A stretch of 14,071 bases of DNA from Vulcanimicrobiota bacterium (GCA_019247395.1 JAFAOZ010000083.1:1-14071), one strand, 5' to 3'. Positions 1 to 6,404 are shown, counted from the first letter of the stretch. Program-made: numbers and translations. The notes: generated by a model from the letters alone, not told the origin.

Positions 1-258
1 ATCGGGCCGGACAAAAAAATCAAGCTGATGCTCGTGTATCCCATGACGACGGGGCGCAACTTTGACGAGGTGCTGCGCGTCATAGATTCGCTGCAGCTCA
101 GCGCCAAACACCGCGTCGCAACGCCGGCGAATTGGAAGCCCGGCGACGAAGTGATTATCGCGGGCTCCGTTTCCGACGACGAAGCGCGGAAAATTTATCC
201 GGAGGGCTGGAAAGCTCCGAAGCCATACCTGCGTTACGTCCCCCAACCGGATTCGTAG
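1..258 (+). CDS. 1-Cys peroxiredoxin (Prx6 type), C-terminal part only
   Basis: The frame is open from base 1 and stops at TAG 256-258, so 85 C-terminal residues are visible and the start lies outside the window. The motifs YPMTTGRNFDE, VIDSLQL, ATPANWKPGDEVIIAG and YPEGWKAPKPYLR are typical of the C-terminal dimerisation part of 1-Cys (Prx6-like) peroxiredoxins. These reduce H2O2 and organic hydroperoxides in the cytosol through one peroxidatic Cys near residue 45, which is not in the window. The family is usually about 210-220 aa, so roughly 60% of the protein is missing because of the window edge and not because of damage. The following rhodanese/MBL gene starts 18 bp downstream on the same strand, so co-transcription and a shared oxidative/sulfur stress role are likely (inference). 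Confidence 0.93.
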   Translation: MGPDKKIKLMLVYPMTTGRNFDEVLRVIDSLQLSAKHRVATPANWKPGDEVIIAGSVSDDEARKIYPEGWKAPKPYLRYVPQPDS

Positions 259-276
259 GTTGGGGCGCGCCTCCGA

Positions 277-1467
277 ATGCAGACGGACTCAGATCCGACG
301 CCCGCAGGCCGCCGTGAAGTGTCGCAGCGCTCCGCCGCGAACCATGCCGGAATGGACATTGACGTTGCGGCGCTCGACCGTCTCCTAACCGCTCCCGAAC
401 AGAGTGACGATGTGATACTCGACACGCGTGATGCCAGCGTGGCGGCACGCTGGCATCCGGATGGTCCGGGTGCGCGCTATCTGAACATTCCCTACGACGA
501 ATTCGAAGGCGACCAAGACGCTGCCGTCGCTCAATTGCCCGAAAACGCGCGCAACGTACACGTCCTCTGTGCGCGCGGAATATCCGCGGTCGATATTGCG
601 GAAATCTTGCGCGAACGCGGAATTCCTGCCGGCATAGTCGGCGGAGGGATGGCCGCGTGGGCTCGGTATCATCGGATCGTCCGAGTAACCAGGCCTGACG
701 AAGCGTTCGCGATATACCAAATCGTACGCCCTGCAAAAGGATGTCTCTCGTATCTGGTCGTCTCCGGAAAACAAGCGCTGGCAATCGACTGTACGCGCTT
801 CACCGACGTCTATCGCGAGCTTAGCGAACGCCTCGGCGCTACGCTGATCGGCGTTGCGGACACACACCTTCACGCAGACCACGTATCCGGTTGTTCGAAA
901 CTCTCATCCGGCGTAGCTCCATATTACTTATCCGACGAGGACGCCAATGGCGGCACTTTGCGTTACGATTCGGTTCCACGGACGATCGAAGTCGGCGAAA
1001 CGCCGATCCGCGTGCTGTCCTTACCGGTTCCGGGCCATACCCTCGGCAGTACCGCGTTCCACGTTAGGGACCGCTATCTTGTGAGCGGCGATACGTTACT
1101 TCCAAACGGCGTCGGTCGCCCCGATCTTGGAAACCGCGCGCTCGAGTGGACGGAGTATCTCTACGACTCACTGACTGGCGTACTAGGAAAATGCGATCCA
1201 TCGACGGCAGTCCTACCTGCGCACGCGGGCGCCGCCTCGGACTACGATTCGGATGGTGCGTGCATCAGAAATTTAGGCGACCTTCTCGCCGCACAGCTTT
1301 CCGCGGACCGCTCCCTATTCGTAGAACGGGTCAGCTCGGCCGTCGCAAAAACTGCGCAACCGGCCGAATACGCCGAGATTAGGCGCGTGAATTTAGGAGT
1401 TGAGACCCCCGAGCAGCGTGTGGCGGAACTTGAGACCGGGGTCAATCAGTGTGCGCTTAAGCGATAG
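277..1467 (+). CDS. Rhodanese-metallo-beta-lactamase fusion, persulfide-dioxygenase-like
   Basis: The protein is 396 aa with two domains. Residues about 26-137 form a rhodanese domain with active-site Cys98 in the loop CARGISA and the closing motif GGGMAAW. Residues about 140-345 form an MBL-fold hydrolase with metal motif THLHADH (H197, H199, D201, H202), H254 in PGHTLGS, D272 in SGDTLLPNGVGRPDLG and H316 in PAHAG. The SGDTLLPNGVGRPDL loop is the mark of the ETHE1/persulfide-dioxygenase-like branch, in which a mononuclear iron oxidises glutathione persulfide to sulfite. The rhodanese would move sulfane sulfur to or from the small-molecule carrier. Function is inferred from the family. The rhodanese is N-terminal here, whereas the well-known PDO-rhodanese fusions place it C-terminally. 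No clear Shine-Dalgarno site precedes ATG 277, and ATG 352 (residue 26) would still include both domains, so the start is uncertain. It probably shares a transcript with the peroxiredoxin. Confidence 0.9.
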   Translation: MQTDSDPTPAGRREVSQRSAANHAGMDIDVAALDRLLTAPEQSDDVILDTRDASVAARWHPDGPGARYLNIPYDEFEGDQDAAVAQLPENARNVHVLCARGISAVDIAEILRERGIPAGIVGGGMAAWARYHRIVRVTRPDEAFAIYQIVRPAKGCLSYLVVSGKQALAIDCTRFTDVYRELSERLGATLIGVADTHLHADHVSGCSKLSSGVAPYYLSDEDANGGTLRYDSVPRTIEVGETPIRVLSLPVPGHTLGSTAFHVRDRYLVSGDTLLPNGVGRPDLGNRALEWTEYLYDSLTGVLGKCDPSTAVLPAHAGAASDYDSDGACIRNLGDLLAAQLSADRSLFVERVSSAVAKTAQPAEYAEIRRVNLGVETPEQRVAELETGVNQCALKR

Positions 1468-1503
1468 CCGCTCAATAACGATAGGGCATCCGCTCGAGTA
1501 CCG

Positions 1504-2142
1504 TCAGTCGTCCAACGTCCAACCTTTAAGTTTTTTCGCGGCCACGCCGTAGTTCCCGAGCTGGTAAACCGAAACGGCTGCCGGAGAAAACTCGAAATCA
1601 TCGAATGGCTGGGCTAGCATCCCTTTGAGATAATCCTCCGGCGCAAGACCAATCGTCACGTGCGGGCTGAAGTTTTTGCCGGTTTGATTCGGCACGAAGC
1701 CGGCGACATACTCGATCAGCGGTTCGACGATTTCTGGATTTTCAGGCGTGGTAAAGTAGGCAGCCGCGGTTCCCGATGGTACGGTAAACGGTGCCACGGC
1801 ATCGATCAGTTTTTGCTGATACGCAAGCAAATCGCTGGTTGGGCGGATCACGATCCCAGCCAGACCTAAGCCTTCCCAGGGTATATAATAGTACTTAAAG
1901 GCCGTTAACTTCCACGTCGCGGGACGTTCGGCCATCAGCACTTTGCTCACGCCGGCAAAGACATCTTCGAGCTTGTCGGTCTTCACGTACCGTTGCAAGC
2001 ACGAGATATGAGGTTGATGTGCAGCGTCCAGCGCGTAGCCTTTCGGGAATGCTCTTAGAAGGCGAGCATTCGCAGCCTGCGCATGTTGCAGCATCGCGAC
2101 ATCCGGCTCAAATAGAACATCGATTGCGGTTGTCTCGCTCAT
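1504..2142 (-). CDS. 2H phosphoesterase superfamily protein (2'-5' RNA ligase-like)
   Basis: The 212-aa protein carries the paired H-x-[S/T]-x signatures of 2H phosphoesterases: H45-I-S47 in QPHISCL and H161-V-T163 in FSPHVTIGLA, about 115 residues apart as expected for the two-lobed fold. Members act on 2'-5' or cyclic phosphodiester bonds in RNA or nucleotides through the two histidines. The true substrate cannot be read from the sequence. A strong GGAGG lies 7 nt before the ATG at 2142, which fixes the start. The gene converges on the rhodanese/MBL gene with only 36 bp between the stops. It lies 241 bp downstream of the rhodanese gene on the same strand, so it may be a separate transcript. 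There is no signal peptide, so it should be cytosolic. Confidence 0.85.
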   Translation of the reverse strand: MSETTAIDVLFEPDVAMLQHAQAANARLLRAFPKGYALDAAHQPHISCLQRYVKTDKLEDVFAGVSKVLMAERPATWKLTAFKYYYIPWEGLGLAGIVIRPTSDLLAYQQKLIDAVAPFTVPSGTAAAYFTTPENPEIVEPLIEYVAGFVPNQTGKNFSPHVTIGLAPEDYLKGMLAQPFDDFEFSPAAVSVYQLGNYGVAAKKLKGWTLDD

Positions 2143-2264
2143 TGGTCGGCCTCCGGCGCCGGTTCTAGCAAAATAGGATTATCGCGCCGGGCTTGGGAGG
2201 GCCTGCGTCGGTAAGCATTGCGATCGCCTGGAGGTTGAAGAGTGCTTGACGCTAAGGACAGCGG

Positions 2265-2330
2265 ATGACCGACGCGCTTCCTTCCTGGAATGACGGCCCT
2301 GTAAAACAAACGATTGTTGACTTCGTAACC
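2265..2330 (+). pseudogene. N-terminal stump of a HAD-family hydrolase gene
   Basis: ATG 2265 is preceded by AAGGA with 6 nt spacing, a good ribosome site. The first 22 codons read MTDALPSWNDGPVKQTIVDF followed by VT. LPSWNDG..K..IVDFV is the conserved N-terminal opening of a HAD phosphatase family whose next segment normally runs through PPxERIAVFDNDGTLW. Here the similarity stops at about 2330. The frame continues open to 2522 but reads antisense through the rhodanese gene without any DNDGTLW motif. This looks like a start site and first codons left after deletion of the gene body. The family match is from memory of the motif. A short translated peptide cannot be excluded. Confidence 0.55.
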
Positions 2331-2345
2331 TGCTTGAGGTTGAAC

Positions 2346-2367
2346 GCGGCTCCGCGTGCGAAGCCGC
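2346..2367. other. GC-rich hairpin at the HAD-remnant junction, downstream of the rhodanese stop
   Basis: GCGGCT (2346-2351) pairs perfectly with AGCCGC (2362-2367) across a 10-nt loop. It lies 17 bp past the stop of the minus-strand rhodanese gene and 16 bp after the last recognisable HAD codon on the plus strand. Neither side has a proper T-run, so an intrinsic terminator is only a weak possibility. The rest of the 2143-2383 gap shows no other structure that I can support. Confidence 0.25.
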
Positions 2368-2383
2368 TTTACCTGAAGAACCG

Positions 2384-2710
2384 CTACTGTTTCCTACGAA
2401 TGACTTCGCCGCCGAAGTCTTTCCATGCGGCGATTCCGCCTTCGACATACTTCGCATCAAGTCCGCGCGCACGCAGTTCCGCAGTAACTGATTTGCTGAC
2501 CGATCCACCCCGCGCACAGTAGACTATGACCTGCTCGTGCGCCGGCAGCGACCGCGCCCACGTATCGAGCGATTCCGGGTTGCCGCGCATCGCGCCGGGG
2601 ACCACGGTACCGTCGGCTTGCAAATCGGTTTCGCGCCGGATGTCAATCAAGGTGCAGTCGCCTGATCGGCGCATTGCAAAGAGCTGTTCGGCGGTTATTG
2701 AGTCGCTCAT
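2384..2710 (-). CDS. Single-domain rhodanese-like sulfurtransferase
   Basis: The protein is 108 aa from ATG 2710, which has GGAG 10 nt upstream. A TTG three codons earlier is less likely because the GGAG would lie only 1 nt away. It is one complete rhodanese domain: DIRRETDLQADGTVVPGAM near the N-terminus, active-site Cys65 in the loop YCARGGSVSK, and the closing motif YVEGGIAAWKDFGG. Such proteins carry sulfane sulfur as a Cys persulfide in the cytosol. The active-site loop is close to that of the fused rhodanese at 277-1467 (CARGISA), so the window encodes two sulfurtransferases with intact cysteines. It lies 26 bp after the SDR gene and is probably the last gene of the VOC-SDR-rhodanese transcript. 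Confidence 0.9.
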   Translation of the reverse strand: MSDSITAEQLFAMRRSGDCTLIDIRRETDLQADGTVVPGAMRGNPESLDTWARSLPAHEQVIVYCARGGSVSKSVTAELRARGLDAKYVEGGIAAWKDFGGEVIRRKQ

Positions 2711-2736
2711 GTGATTCAAGCTCCAACCGGCTCCTT

Positions 2737-3441
2737 CTACCAGTGGCCGGCGCTTTGACCGCCGTCGACATGCGAGATTTCACCGGTTACAAACTCTGCG
2801 CGCTCTAGATACATTACGGCTGACACGACGTCGTCGATCTCGCCCAATCGGCAGAGCGGATCCGAAGACTCGAGCCCCGCGTATGAGTCCGGATTCTGTG
2901 TTTTGATGATGCCGAGTGAGACCGAGTTCGCGCGGATACCACGCGGACCGTATTCGATCGCGAGCGCCTTTGTCGCGGCGTTTAGCGCGCCTTTCGTCAA
3001 GGACGCCAACACGGCCGGAGAACCGCTAATCGGTTGTTCGGCGACGGTCGTGGTGATATTTACGATGTGACCCCATCCTTGGCGTTCCATTAGCCGCATA
3101 GCGCGCTGCGTCAAATGAAAAAAGCCCGTGACATTTGTAGCAAGCATTGCTTCATAGTCCGCCACCGTGTACTGAGTAAAGGGTTTCGCAATGAAGATGC
3201 CCGCGTTGTTTACCAGGGTATCGAGACGGCTGAATCTTCCAACGCCTTCGTTTATGATGCGATCGGCGGTCTCCGCTTCACCGACATCGCCCGCGATGTT
3301 GACGATACTCGGATCCGTACTGGCGCCGATCGAGCGCGAATTTGCAACGACATTGTAGCCGGCTTCGCTGAACGCGGAGACGAGGCCGGCGCCAATACCG
3401 TGCGATGCGCCCGTTATGACCACAACCTTTTCCTTAGCCAT
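2737..3441 (-). CDS. SDR-family protein lacking the catalytic tyrosine
   Basis: The 234-aa protein is a classical-length short-chain dehydrogenase/reductase. It has the cofactor loop TGASHGIG (residues 10-17), D52 in GDVG, NNAG (78-81), the helix-alpha4 Asn103 and the C-terminal motif EFVTGEISHVDGGQSAG. The active-site segment reads SPAVLASLTKGALNAATK. Lys150 is present, but the position four residues before it, normally Tyr of YxxxK, is Ala146, and the usual Ser sits in a TTT stretch at 130-132. Canonical proton transfer therefore looks impaired, although I recall an SDR subgroup with the same LASLTKG sequence, so this may be an inherited variant. The start at 3441 overlaps the VOC stop by 8 nt (ATGGCTAA) without its own Shine-Dalgarno site, which implies translational coupling. 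A longer in-frame start at 3516 would run through the VOC gene and is rejected. Confidence 0.9.
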   Translation of the reverse strand: MAKEKVVVITGASHGIGAGLVSAFSEAGYNVVANSRSIGASTDPSIVNIAGDVGEAETADRIINEGVGRFSRLDTLVNNAGIFIAKPFTQYTVADYEAMLATNVTGFFHLTQRAMRLMERQGWGHIVNITTTVAEQPISGSPAVLASLTKGALNAATKALAIEYGPRGIRANSVSLGIIKTQNPDSYAGLESSDPLCRLGEIDDVVSAVMYLERAEFVTGEISHVDGGQSAGHW

Positions 3442-3886
3442 ACTTGAAGCCGGGCTTGCTCTGCCCAACTTCGATGATGTAACCATCAGGATCGCGGATG
3501 TAGCATCGCGTCTCACCGTACTTATCGATCGGCGCGGTTAAAAACGTCGCTCCCCGGCTTCGCCAGAGTTCGTAGCACGCTTGAATGTCGGCTACGCGGA
3601 TATTCATGAAGCTGCTGATCTCGTCTGGATTGGGCGGCGGTCGCAGCGTTACTGTTGGTTTATCTGCCGTTGGACCGCCTCCAACGTTGACGATCAGCCA
3701 AGTGTTTGCGATTCTAATGTACGGCGGCGCGTTTCCGTCGCCTCGGCTCACGACTTCGCCTCCAAAGACCTTTGTGTAGAACTCGACGGATCGCTCGATG
3801 TCGGCGACCGTAAGAAAATGTGCAACGGTAAAGCCTTCCTGCGGCGGCATCTGATAGTTGGACTGCTCAACTTGTACTTTGTCCAT
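3434..3886 (-). CDS. VOC-family protein (glyoxalase/bleomycin-resistance fold)
   Basis: The 150-aa protein has the paired beta-alpha-beta-beta-beta modules of the vicinal oxygen chelate fold. The first opens with H23 in VAHFLTVADIERSVEFYTKV, the second contains FMNIRVADIQACYELWRSRG, and the end has YIRDPDGYIIEVGQ with Glu139. The His and Glu are at usual metal-ligand positions, so a metal enzyme (lyase, dioxygenase or isomerase) is possible, but no substrate can be assigned. AGGAG lies about 6 nt before ATG 3886 and decides the start; an extended open frame to 4018 is antisense-like filler. The gene begins 19 bp after the epoxide-hydrolase-like gene and overlaps the SDR by 8 nt, so the three are one transcription unit, perhaps for processing a small oxygenated or electrophilic compound (inference). 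Confidence 0.9.
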   Translation of the reverse strand: MDKVQVEQSNYQMPPQEGFTVAHFLTVADIERSVEFYTKVFGGEVVSRGDGNAPPYIRIANTWLIVNVGGGPTADKPTVTLRPPPNPDEISSFMNIRVADIQACYELWRSRGATFLTAPIDKYGETRCYIRDPDGYIIEVGQSKPGFKYG

Positions 3887-3905
3887 TAGCGTCTCCTGGG
3901 TACGG

Positions 3906-5245
3906 TTAAGTTGCGGCGCGAACGGTGCGGAACGTGGCGCGAACGTCTTCCGAAAAGAGCTGCGGCTGTTCCCAAGCCGCGAAGTGTCCTCCGACGTCAT
4001 GCTTCTTGTAGTAGACAAGCTTCGGATACGCCTTTTCCGCCCAACTCTGCGGCGCTTGATAGATTTCGTGCGGAAACGCGCTCACGCCCGTAGGAACGGT
4101 GACACCTACAACGTTGAAAAATCCGAGCTTGTTCTCCCAATATAACCGCGCCGAGGAGATTGCCGTCTTCGTCAGCCAGTACATCGTAATGTTGTCGAGA
4201 ACGTCGTCCCTCGAAAGGCCACCCGGTTTCCCGAAAAAGGCGGGGCGATCATTTCGTAACTGTCCTTGTCGTGATCGAGGATCCAAGCTGCTAGGCCAAC
4301 CGGCGAATCCATCAGAGCGTAAAGCGTCTGTGGACGATTCGCCATTTCGACCGCGTACCCGAGATGATGTGTATAGAAGTCCGCGAGCTGTCTGTACGCG
4401 TGCAACTCGTCGCCCGAAAGTCCAACTGGCGGCGGAGCGTTGGCAATCGCTTTGGCTAGAATGTCTCCGGGAACGGTGCCCGGCATGTTGCTGTGGATCG
4501 CCAGCACCGTGGTGTTCGGCTCGAGTAGTGCCAACTGTTGGGTCACCGAGGCGCCCCAGTCGCCGCCTTGCGCAACAAACCGATCGTATCCAAGACGCTT
4601 CATCAGAACCAGCCATGCTTTCGCAACGCGGACGGGGTCCCAGCCCAGAGCAGTCGGCTCGCCTGAATAGCCGTATCCTGGTATCGACGGGATAACCAGA
4701 TGAAAGGCGTCCGAAGCACTCGCGCCGTGCGCGGTGGGATTGCTCAGCAGATCGATTACCTTCATTTGCTCGATGATCGACCCCGGCCACCCGTGCGTGA
4801 TGATCAACGGTAACGCATGCTCGTGCTGCGACCGCACGTGAATAAAGTGGATGTCTACGCCGTCGATCTCGGTCAAGAACTGCGGCGTCGCATTGAGTCT
4901 CGTTTCGATTTTGCGCCAATCGTAACCATCCGCCCAATAATTCGCCAGCGCCTGGACCGTCGCCAACTGCACGCCTTGTGAGTCGTCCGTCACCAACTCG
5001 CGCGTTGGCCACCTTGTCGCTTTGATGCGCTTGCGCAAGTCAGCAAGTTCCGCCTCAGGAACGGCTACGCGTGGAAATGGACGAACGGCGGTATTTACGC
5101 TGGCCGTTTGTTGAGCGACCGTAGTCATGGGCGTGGTCCTTTCATTAGGGCTTTGGTTAGCCGTCGAGTGAGCGCACGCTACAAGCGACAAGCAGGCGCC
5201 GGAAACGCCTGTCGTAGCCATATGGATGAAACGGGACCGCTGCAT
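3906..5245 (-). pseudogene. Epoxide-hydrolase-like (EHN) alpha/beta hydrolase lipoprotein, frameshifted
   Basis: Two overlapping frames together give a complete epoxide hydrolase of about 446 aa. The first frame (5245 to about 4240) holds the EHN cap region (FPRVAVPEAELADLRKRI, ATRWP), the oxyanion motif HGWPGS (His151) and nucleophile Asp229 in QGGDWG (codon 4559-4561), up to DSYEMIA. The second frame holds GLSRDDVLDNITMYWLTKT, FPHEIYQAP and the catalytic His in GGHFAAWEQP (codon 3984-3986). One base is missing between 4234 and 4245, next to a five-T and a four-C run on the coding strand. As written, the first frame ends at 4172 without the catalytic His. ATG 5245 gives a lipoprotein signal, MQRSRFIH plus a hydrophobic stretch and lipobox LVAC (Cys24). 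ATG 5128 has a better ribosome site (AAAGGA, 8-9 nt) and would give a cytosolic form. A homopolymer sequencing or assembly error is as likely as true inactivation. Confidence 0.85.
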
Positions 5246-5406
5246 TAGCGTCTTCGCACGAGACAATCGCGCAGACGAGAGGCGCGCAGCTTCTGCTGCA
5301 GTTCGGTAAAAATTTCGAACGAATTTACTCGAGACTGCAAGCGGGCTCTCCTCGCTACTATGGACCTGCATGCTAGCACACGGCGGTGCGCATGGGAAGC
5401 AAGCGA

Positions 5407-5426
5407 GGGGTGGCAGCGATCACCCC
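5407..5426 (-). terminator. Candidate hairpin terminator after the transporter remnant
   Basis: GGGGTG (5407-5412) and CACCCC (5421-5426) form a perfect 6-bp GC-rich stem with an 8-nt loop, directly downstream of the minus-strand stop at 5433. On the minus strand it is followed by TCGCTTGCTTCC, which is pyrimidine-rich but not a real T-run, so termination efficiency is doubtful. Confidence 0.4.
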
Positions 5427-5432
5427 AGACGC

Positions 5433-5879
5433 TTAGAGCGAGGGCAATGACAGGAATACCCCGCCCAGTATCGCGATCAAAGTTCCGCTGAGGACCTCTC
5501 CGTAACGTTCGAGTGCACCCAGGTTAACGTTCTGCAGGCTTCGCGCTGACGCGACGGACACGGCGACGTACGTTCCGATCGTGCAGGTTGCAAAGACCAG
5601 GCCCATGACTACCAGCAGACCAATGCCGAAGCGAGCGGCAGCGAAGAATGTTGGGATGCCTTCGATCATTGGAGACGATCCAACGATCAAGAGCAGCGTC
5701 GTGCGAGACGACGTCTTGTGAGCGTGTTCGTGAAGCAACGGCGTGAGCGCGAGGCTGCCTTCTACCTCGTGCCAGTCGCTGTCACGATGCTCATGCCAGT
5801 GCCGATGTTCACTTCCATCTAGGTGCCGATGCCGGTGTATTCTACTCGAGATGACGCTATGTCGAAAGGCAAGCGGTCG
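5433..5879 (-). pseudogene. C-terminal remnant of a His-rich nickel/cobalt-type transporter
   Basis: The minus frame is open from the codon after the TAG at 5880-5882 to the stop at 5433, 148 codons. It begins with a histidine-rich loop (HRHRH, EHRHWHEHRDSDWHE, HEHAHK; more than a dozen His in about 50 residues). It continues with LLLIVGSSPMIEGIPTFF, a transmembrane helix near GIGLLVVMGLVFATCTIGTYV, LGALERYGEVLSG and a final helix LIAILGGVFLSLP. This order is that of NicO/RcnA-like nickel/cobalt exporters and related permeases, in which the His-rich loop lies between helix blocks. The N-terminal helices and their histidine motifs are absent. No ATG or GTG occurs before the loop, only a TTG at 5736-5738 after most histidines. 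Neither other frame upstream carries the missing half, so this is a truncated gene, not a frameshift. Confidence 0.75.
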
Positions 5880-5978
5880 CTAGCATACGACAATCTTGCG
5901 AAAACTAGCGGAAAACGCGACGCACGCCATGTCGAAATCGAAGATCCCCATTCGATGTATAGGCAGAGCACTACTTAA
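5859..5978 (+). CDS. Candidate 39-codon small ORF ahead of the YCII gene
   Basis: The ORF runs from ATG 5859 to TAA 5976-5978 and encodes a very basic and charged 39-residue peptide beginning MSKGKRSLAYDNLAKTSGKR and ending HSMYRQSTT. It ends 15 bp before the YCII start, with the YCII ribosome site in the gap, so it is placed like the first gene of that operon. Against it, only a weak GAG precedes the ATG, it overlaps the first codons of the minus-strand transporter remnant, and its 3' part coincides with the predicted sigma-factor promoter. I do not recognise the peptide. It could equally be chance. Confidence 0.3.
   Translation: MSKGKRSLAYDNLAKTSGKRDARHVEIEDPHSMYRQSTT
5930..5956 (+). promoter_or_regulatory. 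ECF42-type promoter ahead of the YCII-sigma operon
   Basis: TGTCGA (5930-5935) and CGAT (5953-5956) are separated by exactly 17 nt, and the second box lies 37 nt before the YCII start. As I recall, ECF42 sigma factors in Streptomyces use a -35 of TGTCGA with a -10 of CG-(A/T)-C type, so this is a good candidate for autoregulation by the sigma factor encoded at 6397-7653. A second TGTCGA at 5860-5865 has no partner at that spacing. Confidence 0.6.
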
Positions 5979-5993
5979 AAGAGGAGACTTTTC

Positions 5994-6404
5994 ATGAGAT
6001 TCGCGGTACTGGTCAAGGCCAATAAGGATTCCGAAGCGGGCGTTCTGCCGACGACAGAGCAGCTGTCCGAAATGGGCAAGTTCAACGAGCAACTCATTAA
6101 AGACGGCGTCATGCTGGCGGGCGAGGGGCTGCAGGCATCATCGAAGGGCGCGCGCCTGCGCTTCGACGGCGGTCGCACGACCGTCATCGATGGGCCCTTT
6201 GCCGAGACGAAGGAACTGGTCGCCGGTTTCTGGATCGTGCAGGGCAAGTCGAAGGAAGAGATCGTCGAGCGCTTCATGCATGCACCGTTCGATGGCGGCC
6301 AGGTGATCGAGATCCGTCAAATCTTCGAAATCGAAGACTTCGGCGATAACGCGACGCCGGAGATCCGCGGGCAGGAAGCGCTCCTGCGGGAGCGCCGTGC
6401 CTGA
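5994..6404 (+). CDS. YCII/DGPF-domain protein, partner of the ECF42 sigma factor
   Basis: The 136-aa protein begins MRFAVLVKANKDSEAG and carries the DGPF signature (residues 66-69) in VIDGPFAETKELVAGFWIVQ, followed by EIVERFMHAPF and IEIRQIFEIEDFG. This is the YCII-related fold, a ferredoxin-like dimer whose biochemical role is not settled. GAGGAG 7 nt before ATG 5994 is a strong ribosome site. The last 8 nt (GTGCCTGA) contain the GTG start of the sigma-factor gene, so the two are translationally coupled. In ECF42 systems such DGPF proteins are the characteristic neighbours and presumed regulon members, there being no anti-sigma factor; that is family knowledge. It is probably cytosolic and transcribed from the TGTCGA-N17-CGAT promoter. 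Confidence 0.92.
   Translation: MRFAVLVKANKDSEAGVLPTTEQLSEMGKFNEQLIKDGVMLAGEGLQASSKGARLRFDGGRTTVIDGPFAETKELVAGFWIVQGKSKEEIVERFMHAPFDGGQVIEIRQIFEIEDFGDNATPEIRGQEALLRERRA

Noticed and set aside
155..882. Two minus-strand frames opposite the rhodanese/MBL gene (155-784 and 385-882)
   Set aside because: The plus strand has unmistakable rhodanese and MBL metal motifs. The antisense translations show none.
4230..4245. Programmed -1 frameshifting in the epoxide-hydrolase-like gene
   Set aside because: The region reads CCG CCT TTT TCG in the first frame. It lacks a true X-XXY-YYZ slippery heptamer, I see no downstream stem-loop or pseudoknot, and family members are normally made from one frame. A lesion or sequence error is simpler.
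5860..5865. Second TGTCGA as an additional sigma-factor promoter
   Set aside because: No CG[AT]-type -10 box occurs at 16-18 nt downstream. It could be part of a short duplication but not a promoter on this evidence.
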